This document shows, in pieces, positions 53,259-62,531 of a stretch of 64,000 nt of DNA. Where the stretch lies: the NCBI RefSeq assembly GCF_000300195.1, contig NZ_AMQH01000015.1, forward strand, positions 62,001-126,000, given 5' to 3'. A model generated the notes under the pieces. That model was not told the DNA's origin. It saw only the letters and a list, made by a program, of their open reading frames with translations, and did no database searches. The translations under genes and the position numbers were made by a program. Each line of letters starts with the position of its first letter. Position 1 is the stretch's first letter. The DNA is from Clostridium tunisiense TJ. GTDB lineage: Bacteria; Bacillota; Clostridia; Clostridiales; Clostridiaceae.

Positions 53259-54665
53259 ATGAATGAAATAAAAGAGTTATGCTTAAAACATACAAATTTA
53301 AAAGAAACAGACATAGAAATTATTCAACATATAGCTAGAACAATTCAGTTTATTGCTGATTCAACGGAAAGCGATGTTTTTATTGATTGTCCCACTACAC
53401 ATAATGATGCTGCTATTGTAGTAGCAGAGGCAAAGCCAACTAATAAAACTTCCTTATATAAGGAAAGTGTTGTAGGAAAACTTGCCATAAGACAAAATGA
53501 ACCTGCAGTTATTAGAGCTATTGAAATTGGAATGCCTGGAAGAAATATAAAAGGTATAACCCAAGAACAAATTAAAGTAAAACAAAGTGTGGAACCCATT
53601 AGAAATAAGGAAAATAAAACTATTGGTATTTTAATCATTGAAAAGGATGTAACTGAAGATCTTTGCAATGATAGAAAAATAGAAATATTGGCAGAAGCTA
53701 ATGAAGAATTAACCACACAAATAGCAGGAAAGTATGAAAAAGAAAGTGACATAACTTATTATGTTAACGAAGCTATTTTAATTTTTGATGAGAATGGTAC
53801 CTTAAAGTTTAAAAACCCTGGTGCGGATTTGCTTTATAGTAAGCTTGGGTACAATGAAGATATTCTCGGAATGAACTTTTCCAACTTGTCAGTAACAAAT
53901 AAACCCTTCAAAAATATAATTTCAAGTTGCTGTATTGATACCTTTGAACATGAAGTAGGGGGAATGTGCTTACAGGTGAAATATATAGTTCAAAGTAATA
54001 AGGCACTAAAGTTAGTTGTTCTCATTAGAGACATAACTGATATGAAGGAAAAAGAAAAGGAATTAGTTCATAAATCTGTGGTTATAAGGGAAATTCACCA
54101 TAGAGTTAAGAATAATCTTCAAACAATTGCTAGTCTTTTAAGATTACAATCTAGAAGAATTGACAACGAGGCTTTCTTAAATGCTATGAATGACAGTATA
54201 AATAGAATACTAAGCATAGCGGCTACCCACGAGATCCTTGCAAAGCAAGGTATTGATGAGGTAAATATTAAGGAGGTTATCAATAGAATAAAATCTAGCA
54301 TGGTAACCTTCGAAAAAAGGGATAACATAGATTTAGCAATTAAGATTACTGGCGATGACTTTAGAATAAGTTCTGATAAAGCAACCACCACAGCACTAGT
54401 GGTAAATGAGCTTCTCCAAAACTCCATAAAGCATGCCTTTAGAGGAAAGAGTGAAGGAGAAATTATAATTAATATTGAAAAAGGAAATATGTATTCCACT
54501 ATTTCAATTATAGATAATGGTAATGGTTTTGAAGTAGAGACTGTTCCTAAAAACAGTTTAGGACTTATGATTGTAAGAAGCCTTATTCATGATAAGCTAG
54601 AAGGAAATTTAGATATATTTTCTAATTCAGAAGGCACAAAAGTAGTCTTTGATTTTAAAAATTAA
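53259..54665 (+). CDS. eutW: sensor histidine kinase EutW
   Basis: 468 aa soluble kinase without membrane segments. An N-terminal sensing region of about 150 residues (DVFIDCPTTHNDAAIVVAEAKP, EPAVIRAIEIGMPGRNIKG) is the likely ethanolamine sensor; a PAS domain follows (YVNEAILIFDENGTLKFKNPGA); the HisKA_2 motif REIHHRVKNNLQTIASLLRLQSRR has the phospho-His near 280; and the ATPase domain has VVNELLQNSIKHAF and IDNGNGF. It phosphorylates EutV. Confidence 0.93.
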   Translation: MNEIKELCLKHTNLKETDIEIIQHIARTIQFIADSTESDVFIDCPTTHNDAAIVVAEAKPTNKTSLYKESVVGKLAIRQNEPAVIRAIEIGMPGRNIKGITQEQIKVKQSVEPIRNKENKTIGILIIEKDVTEDLCNDRKIEILAEANEELTTQIAGKYEKESDITYYVNEAILIFDENGTLKFKNPGADLLYSKLGYNEDILGMNFSNLSVTNKPFKNIISSCCIDTFEHEVGGMCLQVKYIVQSNKALKLVVLIRDITDMKEKEKELVHKSVVIREIHHRVKNNLQTIASLLRLQSRRIDNEAFLNAMNDSINRILSIAATHEILAKQGIDEVNIKEVINRIKSSMVTFEKRDNIDLAIKITGDDFRISSDKATTTALVVNELLQNSIKHAFRGKSEGEIIINIEKGNMYSTISIIDNGNGFEVETVPKNSLGLMIVRSLIHDKLEGNLDIFSNSEGTKVVFDFKN

Positions 54666-54668
54666 TAT

Positions 54669-54776
54669 ATAAGCACAAGGTCGTGCTTATTAGGTGGCAA
54701 CGGAGCCCAGGGTATATATTTTAAAATGGTTATATTTTGTATAGCTATTTTAAAATATAAATTCTGGGCTTTTATA
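54669..54776 (+). promoter_or_regulatory. eutA leader: dual EutV hairpins and terminator
   Basis: P1 is ATAAGCAC-AAGGTC-GTGCTTAT (54669-54690); P2 is GGC-AACGGA-GCC (54696-54707). Both loops keep A1 and G4. The long terminator begins in P2's 3' arm (AGCCCAG, 54704-54710) and closes with CTGGGCT plus T run (54764-54775), with an inner TATATTTTAAAAT/ATTTTAAAATATA stem. No separate promoter was seen, so it should act on read-through transcription from eutS. Confidence 0.88.
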
Positions 54777-54791
54777 TTTCTCTAAAAAGGG

Positions 54792-56234
54792 GTGAGAAAA
54801 ATACAAGAAAAAATTTTAAGTGTAGGAATTGACATTGGTACTTCTACAACTCAACTTGTGTTCAGTAATATAACCATTGAAAATACAGCAAGTAGCTTTA
54901 CAGTGCCTAGGATTAAAATTGTGGATAAAGAAATCATATACAGAAGTAATATCCACTTCACACCTTTAATAGATCAAAAGAAAATTGATGGAAATAAGGT
55001 AAGAGAAATCATAGCATCAGAATACGAAAGAGCTGGAGTTACTGTAAAAGATGTTAAAACTGGAGCAGTGATAATCACAGGAGATACTGCTAGAAAAGAA
55101 AATGCTAATGAAGTATTACAAAATCTTAGTGGTTTTGCAGGAGACTTCGTGGTAGCAACTGCAGGGCCTGATTTAGAGTCTATTATTGCAGGCAGAGGTG
55201 CAGGAGCAGATAAAGTCTCAGATGAAGAAAATGCCTATGTTGTAAACATTGACATTGGCGGAGGTACTTCTAACTTAGCCTTGTTTAAAAATGGAGAGTT
55301 AGTAGATACAGGCTGCTTAGATATAGGTGGTAGACTGATAAAAATAGATTTACAAAGTAAGAAAATTTATTATATATACCCTAAAATCAAAAAGCTAGCA
55401 GAAAGCATTGGTGTATCAATTGATGTAGGACAAGTTGCTGATTTAGACAAAATAAGAAAAATTGCTAAGGCAATGGTAGGAATTTTAGAAGAGTCAGTGT
55501 GTTTAAAGACAAGAACTCCAATGTATGAGGAGCTTCTAACTAAGAAGGGCATTAAGGATGGTTATACCATTGAGTACATAACCTTTTCTGGTGGAGTGGC
55601 TGATTATATTTATGGAAGTGACTACTCTGACCCCTTTAAATATGGAGACATGGGAGTAGTTTTAGGGGAAGAAATTGCAAAATCAACCTTAGTTAAAAAC
55701 TTAAAACTACAACCTGCCAAAGAAACTATTAGAGCCACTGTTGTAGGTGCAGGCTCACATACCACTGATATAAGTGGTAGTACCATAACCTACACAGATA
55801 ATATATTTCCAATAAAGAATTTGCCTATACTAAAGCTTTCCTCAGAGGATGAGGCCAAGGGCTTTAACTCTATAGAAGAAAGTCTTAGGGAAAAACTTAA
55901 GTGGTTTAACTTAGAAAATGAAAGCCAACAGGTAGCGGTGGCAATAAAGGGACCCAAGAGTCCAAGTTTTATTGATATTCAAAACCTGTCAAAAGCTTTA
56001 ATAAATGGAATGACCGAACTTTTACAACGAAACTATCCAGTATTTATTATAGTTGAAAATGATATAGCAAAAGTTTTAGGACAAACTGTTCATAGACAGC
56101 TAAATAAAAGCAACAATGTAGTTTGTATTGACAGCATTAAGGTTGAAAATGGTGACTACATTGACATTGGTAGTCCACTTGTAAATGGTAAGGTAGTTCC
56201 AGTAGTCATCAAAACATTAGTATTCAATTCATAA
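54792..56234 (+). CDS. eutA: ethanolamine ammonia-lyase reactivating factor EutA
   Basis: 480 aa ASKHA-fold chaperone that exchanges damaged cobalamin in EutBC. Signatures: SVGIDIGTSTTQLVFS, GAVIITGDTARKENANEVL, VVNIDIGGGTSNLALF, and GVVLGEEIAKS. The start is awkward: GTG 54792 overlaps the GGGGTGAG Shine-Dalgarno, and no ATG/TTG fits; a rarer start (ATA at 54801) downstream of GGGGTGAG cannot be excluded. Confidence 0.92.
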   Translation: MRKIQEKILSVGIDIGTSTTQLVFSNITIENTASSFTVPRIKIVDKEIIYRSNIHFTPLIDQKKIDGNKVREIIASEYERAGVTVKDVKTGAVIITGDTARKENANEVLQNLSGFAGDFVVATAGPDLESIIAGRGAGADKVSDEENAYVVNIDIGGGTSNLALFKNGELVDTGCLDIGGRLIKIDLQSKKIYYIYPKIKKLAESIGVSIDVGQVADLDKIRKIAKAMVGILEESVCLKTRTPMYEELLTKKGIKDGYTIEYITFSGGVADYIYGSDYSDPFKYGDMGVVLGEEIAKSTLVKNLKLQPAKETIRATVVGAGSHTTDISGSTITYTDNIFPIKNLPILKLSSEDEAKGFNSIEESLREKLKWFNLENESQQVAVAIKGPKSPSFIDIQNLSKALINGMTELLQRNYPVFIIVENDIAKVLGQTVHRQLNKSNNVVCIDSIKVENGDYIDIGSPLVNGKVVPVVIKTLVFNS

Positions 56235-56256
56235 TTTTAATAGAGGGGTGAACAAA

Positions 56257-57624
56257 GTGATACTAAAAACACAATTGTTTGGTAAAGTGTATCAATTTAA
56301 AGATGTTAAAGAAGTTTTAGCAAAAGCTAATGAGGAAAAGTCAGGAGATAAACTAGCAGGAATAGCAGCAATTACTGCTCAGGAAAGAGTTGCAGCTAAG
56401 GTTGTTTTAAGCAACTTAACTGTGGCTGATGTTAGAAATAATCCAGTAGTTCCTTATGAAATGGATGAGGTTACAAGAATTATCCAAGATGCAGTTAATG
56501 AAAGAATCTATGGAGAAATCAAAAACTGGACTATATCTGAGCTAAGAGAGTGGATTTTAAATGAAAAAACTACAGGAGCAGATATAAGAAGAATTAGCAG
56601 AGGATTAACTAGTGAGGTTATAGCAGCTGTAGCTAAGTTAATGTCAAACCTAGACTTAGTTTATGGAGCTAGCAAAATAAAAGTAACTGCTCATGCTAAC
56701 ACAACTATAGGAGAACCAGGAAGATTATCTGCAAGATTACAGCCAAATCACCCAACAGATGATGTAGATGGAATATTAGCATCATTATTAGAAGGTTTAA
56801 CTTATGGAATAGGTGATGCTGTTATAGGCTTAAACCCAGTAGATGATACTGTTGGAAGTGTATCAAAGGTACTTAAAAAGTTTGAAGAAATAAAACAAAA
56901 ATATGAAATACCAACTCAAAACTGTGTACTTGCTCACGTAACTACACAAATGGAAGCAATTAGACAAGGTGCTCCAACAGACTTAATATTCCAAAGTATT
57001 GCAGGTTCACAAAAGGGAAACGAAGCCTTCGGAATATCAGGAGATTTAATTGAAGAAGCAAGACAACTTGCCTTAACTCAAGGTACTGCAGCAGGTCCTA
57101 ATGTTATGTACTTCGAAACTGGACAAGGTTCAGAGTTATCTTCAGATGCTCACTATGGAGCAGACCAAGTAACAATGGAAGCTAGATGCTATGGTTTTGC
57201 TAAAAAGTATGAACCTTTCATAGTAAATACCGTTGTTGGATTTATAGGACCAGAATACTTATATGACAATAAACAGGTTATAAGAGCAGGTCTTGAAGAT
57301 CACTTTATGGGTAAATTAACAGGGCTTCCAATGGGATGTGATGCTTGTTATACAAACCACATGAAAGCTGACCAAAATGATATAGAAAACCTAGCAATAC
57401 TACTTGGTACTGCAGGATGCACATACTTTATGGGAATTCCTCATGGAGACGATGTAATGCTTAACTATCAATGTACAGGCTTCCACGAAACTGCTGCCTT
57501 AAGAGAACTTTTAGGCAAAAGACCAATAGCTGAGTTTGAAGCATGGCTTGAAAAGTGGGGCTTCATGGAAAATGGAAGACTAACAGGAAAAGCAGGCGAC
57601 GGGTCTATATTTCTTAAGAAATAA
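56257..57624 (+). CDS. eutB: ethanolamine ammonia-lyase large subunit EutB
   Basis: About 455 aa. With EutC it splits ethanolamine to acetaldehyde and ammonia by an adenosylcobalamin radical reaction. Landmarks: [26 protein letters not shown] at the start, [61 protein letters not shown] and [14 protein letters not shown]. The frame is open from GTG 56248, but GAGGGGTGA 6 nt before GTG 56257 and the family start select 56257. Confidence 0.97.
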   Translation: MILKTQLFGKVYQFKDVKEVLAKANEEKSGDKLAGIAAITAQERVAAKVVLSNLTVADVRNNPVVPYEMDEVTRIIQDAVNERIYGEIKNWTISELREWILNEKTTGADIRRISRGLTSEVIAAVAKLMSNLDLVYGASKIKVTAHANTTIGEPGRLSARLQPNHPTDDVDGILASLLEGLTYGIGDAVIGLNPVDDTVGSVSKVLKKFEEIKQKYEIPTQNCVLAHVTTQMEAIRQGAPTDLIFQSIAGSQKGNEAFGISGDLIEEARQLALTQGTAAGPNVMYFETGQGSELSSDAHYGADQVTMEARCYGFAKKYEPFIVNTVVGFIGPEYLYDNKQVIRAGLEDHFMGKLTGLPMGCDACYTNHMKADQNDIENLAILLGTAGCTYFMGIPHGDDVMLNYQCTGFHETAALRELLGKRPIAEFEAWLEKWGFMENGRLTGKAGDGSIFLKK

Positions 57625-57638
57625 GAGGGGGTAAAAAA

Positions 57639-58520
57639 ATGTTTTCAGAAAATGAATTAAAAAGATTAGTTGAGCAAGTGTTAGTAGAAATGACTACAAA
57701 GCAAGGAGCAGCTGCTACTGATATGAGCACAACAAAGGAAACTTGTGAAGTCGATTTAAATGGAATGATTCCAGATATAACTGAAGTTGATATAAAAACA
57801 ACTCTTCTTGTAGAAGATCCTACAGATAGAGAAGGCTATTTAAAAATGAAAAAACACACTCCAGCAAGAATTGGTATCGGTAGAACTGGAGCAAGATATA
57901 AAACTGAAACCATGCTAAGATTCAGAGCAGACCACGCATCAGCTCAGGACTCAGTATTTACAGATGTTAATGAGGATATTTTAAAGGAAATGAACTTAAT
58001 AACTCTACAAACTAATTGTTCTTCTAAAGATGAGTTTATAACAAGACCAGATCTTGGAAGACAATTATCAAAAGAAGAGCTAGCTAAATTAAGTTCCTTC
58101 AAGAAAAAACCTCAAGTTCAAATTTATGTATCAGACGGTTTAAGTTCAAAAGCTATTGAAGCTAACGTAAAAGATATACTACCAGCTTTAATTCAAGGTC
58201 TTGAAGGTTATGGCATCACTGTTGGAACACCTTTCTTCGTAAAACTTGGAAGAGTTGGAGCAATGGATGTAATTTCTGAAGAAATTGGTGCAGAGGTAAC
58301 TTGCGTACTAATCGGTGAAAGACCAGGTCTTGTTACAGCAGAAAGTATGAGTGCTTACATTGCCTATAAAGGAACTGTTGGAATGCCAGAATCAAGAAGA
58401 ACTGTGGTATCTAACATTCACAAGGGTGGTACACCTTCAGTTGAAGCAGGTGCTTATATAGCAGATATTATTAAATTAATGTTAGAGAAAAAAGCCAGTG
58501 GATTAGATTTAAAACTATAA
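57639..58520 (+). CDS. eutC: ethanolamine ammonia-lyase small subunit EutC
   Basis: 293 aa. N-terminal 35 or so residues resemble an encapsulation helix ([18 protein letters not shown]), followed by the cobalamin-binding subunit core: [35 protein letters not shown] and [45 protein letters not shown]. 14 bp after eutB, GAGGGGG ribosome site. Confidence 0.97.
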   Translation: MFSENELKRLVEQVLVEMTTKQGAAATDMSTTKETCEVDLNGMIPDITEVDIKTTLLVEDPTDREGYLKMKKHTPARIGIGRTGARYKTETMLRFRADHASAQDSVFTDVNEDILKEMNLITLQTNCSSKDEFITRPDLGRQLSKEELAKLSSFKKKPQVQIYVSDGLSSKAIEANVKDILPALIQGLEGYGITVGTPFFVKLGRVGAMDVISEEIGAEVTCVLIGERPGLVTAESMSAYIAYKGTVGMPESRRTVVSNIHKGGTPSVEAGAYIADIIKLMLEKKASGLDLKL

Positions 58521-58537
58521 TTTAGGGGGAAAAAGAA

Positions 58538-59194
58538 ATGAAAAATGATCAACTTCGTCCATCAGTATTAAGCGTTAAAATAATTCCAAATGTAAGTACT
58601 GACATGGCAAAGCAATTTGAATTAAAACCAGAACACAAGAGTATAGGAATAATCACAGCTGATTGCGATGATGTTACATATACAGCCTTAGACGAAGCTA
58701 CAAAAGCAGCAGATGTGGAAGTAGTATATGGTAGATCTCTTTATGGTGGAGCTGCAAATGCTAACACAAAACTTGCTGGAGAAGTAATTGGAATCATTGC
58801 AGGTCCAAGTCCAGCAGAAGTTAGAAGTGGACTTAATGCAGCAGTAGATTTTATAGAGAGTGGTGTAGCTACTTTCTATAGTGCAAATGAAGATGATAGC
58901 ATTGCTTACTATGCACAATGCATCTCAAGAACAGGTTCTTATCTTTCTAAAACAGCTGGAATAGAAGAAGGAGAAGCACTAGCTTACTTAATTGCACCAC
59001 CACTTGAAGCTATGTATGCTCTAGATGCAGCAATGAAGGCTGCAGCAGTAGATCTTAAAGCTTTCTTTGGACCACCATCAGAAACAAACTTTGGTGGAGC
59101 TTTATTAACTGGAAGCCAATCAGCTTGTAAAGCAGCTTGTGATGCATTTGCAGCAGCAGTTAAATTTGTAGCAGATAATCCTACAGATTACTAA
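58538..59194 (+). CDS. eutL: microcompartment shell protein EutL (tandem BMC trimer)
   Basis: 218 aa with two permuted BMC domains forming a gated trimer. Signatures: [54 protein letters not shown], and LIAPPLEAMYALDAAMKAAAVDLKAFFGPPSETNFGGALLTGSQ. 17 bp after eutC. Confidence 0.97.
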   Translation: MKNDQLRPSVLSVKIIPNVSTDMAKQFELKPEHKSIGIITADCDDVTYTALDEATKAADVEVVYGRSLYGGAANANTKLAGEVIGIIAGPSPAEVRSGLNAAVDFIESGVATFYSANEDDSIAYYAQCISRTGSYLSKTAGIEEGEALAYLIAPPLEAMYALDAAMKAAAVDLKAFFGPPSETNFGGALLTGSQSACKAACDAFAAAVKFVADNPTDY

Positions 59195-59209
59195 TCTTAG
59201 GTAGAGATT

Positions 59210-59932
59210 ATGATTAATTCCAAATTAACTAGGGCTAATTCCACCTTAGGATTAATTGAAACCAAAGGATTTATTGGAGCTGTCGAAGCTTTAGATGTAG
59301 CTACTAAATCAGCAAGTGTTGAACTTGTTAGCTGTGAGTTTGTAAAGGGTGGTATTGTTACCATACTTATTACTGGAGAAGTAGGTTCTGTAAAAGCAGC
59401 AGTAGAAGCCGCTGCAATTGCAGTAGACAAGCTAGGAGTTTTAAGAAACACCCACGTTATTGCAAGAGCGGATGAAGGTGTGTGGGATATAATTCAGAGA
59501 AGAAGTCCCTCAGAGCTAATTGAAGATAAGAATGAATTAGAAGATAATTTGAAAACAGAAAAAGAAGAAGTTAAAGAAATTACAAATATAGAAGAAGAAT
59601 CACTAGTTTTAACAACTGATAAAATGTGTATTACTGAAGAAAAAGATACTCTTCTCAGAGAGACTATTGAAGATACAGTAAACACAGGAGAGAAAGAATT
59701 TCAAGTTAAAACAGAAGAGAATAGTGATGAGTCAAATAAGGATAATAACAAGGAAAAAGTAGAAGAAAGCCTTAACAAAAGTATAAGCCGTGAAGACTTA
59801 GAAACTTTAAAGGTTACAGAACTTAGATCCTTAGCAAGAAAACTTAGAGAAGAACAAAGGATTTCTTTAACAAAGAAACAGATTAAGTTTAGTAAGAAAG
59901 AACAACTAATTGAAGCCATACTAAAGGGCTAA
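59210..59932 (+). CDS. eutK: BMC shell protein with C-terminal SAP/Rho_N-like domain (EutK-like)
   Basis: 240 aa. Residues about 10-95 are a BMC hexamer domain (TLGLIETKGFIGAVEALDVATKSASVELV, GEVGSVKAAVEAAAIAVDKLG). Then comes a Glu/Asp/Lys-rich linker (about 105-195) without predicted fold. The last 40 residues, LETLKVTELRSLARKLREEQ plus KKQIKFSKKEQLIEAIL, resemble a SAP or Rho N-terminal motif, commonly nucleic-acid binding. E. coli EutK also has a C-terminal DNA-binding-like domain, but a different one. The function of such tails is not settled. Confidence 0.88.
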   Translation: MINSKLTRANSTLGLIETKGFIGAVEALDVATKSASVELVSCEFVKGGIVTILITGEVGSVKAAVEAAAIAVDKLGVLRNTHVIARADEGVWDIIQRRSPSELIEDKNELEDNLKTEKEEVKEITNIEEESLVLTTDKMCITEEKDTLLRETIEDTVNTGEKEFQVKTEENSDESNKDNNKEKVEESLNKSISREDLETLKVTELRSLARKLREEQRISLTKKQIKFSKKEQLIEAILKG

Positions 59933-59947
59933 TAGGAGGTAAGATAA

Positions 59948-61414
59948 ATGATAACCTTAGATAAAGATTTGATGTCTATACAAGAAACTAGAAATCTTAT
60001 CGCCAAGGCTAAAGAAGCTCAAGAAATATATAAGACTTTTACTCAAGAAAAAGTTAATAATATCGTTGAAGAAGTAGCAAAGGCAGTAGAAAAAGAAGCA
60101 GTTAAACTTGCGAAAATGGCATGGGAAGAAACTGGGTTTGGTAAATGGGAAGATAAGGTGGTTAAGAATACCTTTGCAAGTAGAGTAGTGTACGAAAGCA
60201 TAAAGGATATGAAAACTGTTGGAATAATCAGAGAAGATGAAGAAAAGAAATTCTTTGAGGTAGCAGTTCCAGTTGGAGTAGTGGCTGGTTTAATTCCATC
60301 AACAAATCCAACCTCTACTACAATTTACAAAACTTTAATTGCATTAAAATCAGGAAATGGAATAGTAGTTTCTCCTCACCCAAATGCTAAAAACTGTATT
60401 ATTGAAACAGCAAAAATTCTAAATGAGGCAGCGATTAAAGCAGGAGCACCAGAAGGATTAATTGGATGCATTACCCTACCATCGCTTCAAAGTACAAACC
60501 TACTAATGAGTCATAAGGATACAGCATTAATTCTTGCGACAGGTGGAGAGGCAATGGTAAAGGCAGCTTACAGCTCTGGAACGCCAGCAATTGGTGTAGG
60601 ACCAGGAAATGGACCAGCCTTTATAGACAAGTCTGCAAAGGTGGAACTAGCTGTTAAGAGAATTTTAGACAGTAAGACCTTTGACAATGGAGTAATTTGT
60701 GCTTCAGAACAATCAGTAGTAGTTGAGAAATCAATGAAGGAATTGGTGATGAATGAACTTAAAAAGCAAGGTGCTTACTTCTTAAATGAAGAAGAATCTA
60801 AAAAACTTGGGAATTTCATTCTAAGAGCCAATGGAACTATGAATCCACAAATAGTTGGAAAAAGTGTTGAAGCTTTAGCTTCAATGGCAAATTTAAAGGT
60901 TCCAACAGGTGCAAGGGTTTTAATTTCAGAGCAAACTACAGTAGGAAAAAATAATCCTTACTCAAGAGAAAAGCTTACTCCAATTCTAGCTTTCTACACT
61001 GTAGAAAACTTAGAAGAAGGTATTAAACTTTGCACAGAAATATTAATGAATGAAGGAAAGGGACATACTCTAGTACTTCACAGTGAAGATAAAAATGTGA
61101 TTAAGGAATTTGGACTAAGAATTCCAGTTTCAAGGCTTCTTGTAAACACTCCAGGAGCTCTAGGAGGTATAGGTGGTTCAACAAACTTAGTACCAGCTTT
61201 AACTCTAGGTTGTGGAGCTGTTGGTGGAAGTTCAACTTCTGACAACATAGGTCCAATGAATCTATTAAACATAAAAAGAGTGGCTTATGGAGTTAGAGAA
61301 CTTGAAGATTTAAGAGGAAGTAAGCAGGTAGAGCCTAGTAACACAATTAATGAAGAGTACTTAGAACTAATCATAAGTAAGGTAGTTGAAAAACTATCAG
61401 CCCTAAATAAATAA
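59948..61414 (+). CDS. eutE: CoA-acylating acetaldehyde dehydrogenase EutE
   Basis: 488 aa. Converts acetaldehyde, CoA and NAD+ to acetyl-CoA. Residues 1-20 (DLMSIQETRNLIAKAKEAQE) can form the amphipathic encapsulation helix. Aldehyde dehydrogenase features are PVGVVAGLIPSTNPTSTTIYK, ILATGGEAMVKAAYSSGTPAIGVGPGNGPAFID and the active cysteine in FDNGVICASEQSVV. AGGAGG precedes the ATG; 15 bp after the eutK-like gene. Confidence 0.96.
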   Translation: MITLDKDLMSIQETRNLIAKAKEAQEIYKTFTQEKVNNIVEEVAKAVEKEAVKLAKMAWEETGFGKWEDKVVKNTFASRVVYESIKDMKTVGIIREDEEKKFFEVAVPVGVVAGLIPSTNPTSTTIYKTLIALKSGNGIVVSPHPNAKNCIIETAKILNEAAIKAGAPEGLIGCITLPSLQSTNLLMSHKDTALILATGGEAMVKAAYSSGTPAIGVGPGNGPAFIDKSAKVELAVKRILDSKTFDNGVICASEQSVVVEKSMKELVMNELKKQGAYFLNEEESKKLGNFILRANGTMNPQIVGKSVEALASMANLKVPTGARVLISEQTTVGKNNPYSREKLTPILAFYTVENLEEGIKLCTEILMNEGKGHTLVLHSEDKNVIKEFGLRIPVSRLLVNTPGALGGIGGSTNLVPALTLGCGAVGGSSTSDNIGPMNLLNIKRVAYGVRELEDLRGSKQVEPSNTINEEYLELIISKVVEKLSALNK

Positions 61415-61505
61415 CATTTTCCAATAATAAAATTCAAACTTTAATCCACGCAATATAATATAAAAATTTAGGCTTATAAGATAAAAATTACTTTAAAGCC
61501 TTAAA

Positions 61506-61550
61506 GAATCAAGGTGAGTGTATACGAAAGTTTAGCTCAAGCCTTGGTTC
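61506..61550 (+). other. hairpin in the eutE-eutM spacer
   Basis: GAATCAAGG (61506-61514) pairs with CCTTGGTTC (61542-61550) with one G-U. Loop segment GTATACGAAAGTTTA and trailing ACTATA resemble the 106-bp element family, so it may be a distant member. No T tract follows. Confidence 0.45.
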
Positions 61551-61605
61551 ACTATAAACAACACAAAAAATAAAATATTAAATGAAATTTTAGGAGGATA
61601 TTAAA

Positions 61606-61890
61606 ATGGCAAATATGAACGCATTAGGAATGATCGAAACTAAAGGATTAGTAGGAGCAATTGAAGCAGCAGACGCAATGGTTAAAGCTGCAAACGTAAC
61701 ATTAATAGGAAAAGAGCAAGTAGGTGGCGGACTAGTAACTGTATTAGTTAGAGGAGATGTTGGAGCTGTTAAGGCTGCTACAGATGCAGGAGCTGCAGCT
61801 GCTGAAAGAGTTGGAGAATTAGTATCAGTACATGTAATTCCAAGACCACACAGTGAAGTAGAAGTTATACTTCCTAAAACTACTATTTAG
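61606..61890 (+). CDS. eutM: major microcompartment shell hexamer EutM
   Basis: 94 aa canonical BMC domain: [65 protein letters not shown], ending in [18 protein letters not shown] 8 nt before the ATG. The gene sits apart from its neighbours, flanked by hairpins on both sides. That may allow a different level of expression, since the hexamer is needed in excess. Confidence 0.97.
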   Translation: MANMNALGMIETKGLVGAIEAADAMVKAANVTLIGKEQVGGGLVTVLVRGDVGAVKAATDAGAAAAERVGELVSVHVIPRPHSEVEVILPKTTI

Positions 61891-61917
61891 TTAAACTTAA
61901 TTAATAGAGGCTTTCAA

Positions 61918-62006
61918 GATGGGTTTAAATTAATTCATCTTTAAGCAGAGGAGTCAAGGATTAATCTATGTGCAAGTTAAGTTTTACCATGACTCCTCAT
62001 ATATAG
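61918..62006 (+). repeat. diverged copy C of the structured intergenic element
   Basis: Stem GAGGAGTCA (61948-61956)/TGACTCCTC (61990-61998) replaces GGGAACCAG/CTGGTTCCC of copy A, both arms changed together, while the loop ATGTGCAAGTTAAG and the TTCATCTT segment before the stem are conserved; TATAG ends it as in the other copies. Confidence 0.6.
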
Positions 62007-62067
62007 AAAAACAACTTCTATAACCAACCCTAACCTTAAACTAACTAATAGCCAAGAAGTTGTTTTT
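62007..62067 (+). terminator. intrinsic terminator after eutM
   Basis: 13-bp perfect stem AAAAACAACTTCT (62007-62019)/AGAAGTTGTTTTT (62055-62067) with a 35-nt loop; the 3' arm itself ends in T residues. Confidence 0.7.
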
Positions 62068-62075
62068 CAAAAGAA

Positions 62076-62169
62076 GATATACAAGTCCTCAGTGTACTTA
62101 AAAAATTTGTCTCTTCCCATTGTAACCTTAGTATATATAAAGAACATACCTACCTAGGACTTGTATATC
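62076..62169. repeat. long hairpin I
   Basis: 14-bp perfect arms GATATACAAGTCCT (62076-62089)/AGGACTTGTATATC (62156-62169). Sequence-related to hairpin II with compensatory differences. Confidence 0.55.
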
Positions 62170-62327
62170 AATAAAAAAGGGAATAATTACTCGCAAACCT
62201 CCCTTAAAGTCTCCCTTATGATAGAAATAAGGTGAGCAGATACATTGTAAGTTTCTTCATAGTTTGTAGCATAGTCAATAAAATGTCTAATACTACATGG
62301 AAATTAATCATTACTTAGATTAATTTC

Positions 62328-62387
62328 AGATATGCAAGCTCTAAATTTACAATGTGAATAGAAAATAGCCATAGAGCTTGCATATCT
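62328..62387. repeat. long hairpin II
   Basis: 15-bp perfect arms AGATATGCAAGCTCT (62328-62342)/AGAGCTTGCATATCT (62373-62387), loop 30 nt. Sequence between 62170 and 62327 and from 62388 to 62481 shows no ORF or other signal. Confidence 0.55.
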
Positions 62388-62481
62388 CTATGAATAACAT
62401 CTTTAACCACATCTCAAAGAAACAAGTCTTACATCCTTATAAGAACTTAAATAGGTTTAAGGTGGAGCTGAATCTTTTTAT

Positions 62482-62520
62482 AAAGTGGTTGAACAAAATG
62501 AACTTGTTCATTATTTAAAG
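62482..62520 (+). repeat. 39-bp dispersed repeat before eutT
   Basis: Differs from 5598-5636 at only two positions; contains AATGAAC-TT-GTTCATT. It ends just before the eutT ribosome site. Confidence 0.65.
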
Positions 62521-62531
62521 GATGTGATAAT

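Noticed and set aside
53345..53752. 135-codon minus-strand ORF within eutW
   Set aside because: Antisense shadow of a conserved kinase gene, with no ribosome site and no recognisable domain.
61415..61605. A fourth EutV site before eutM
   Set aside because: The hairpin at 61506 has a large loop with no A1/G4 hexaloop pair and no overlapping terminator.
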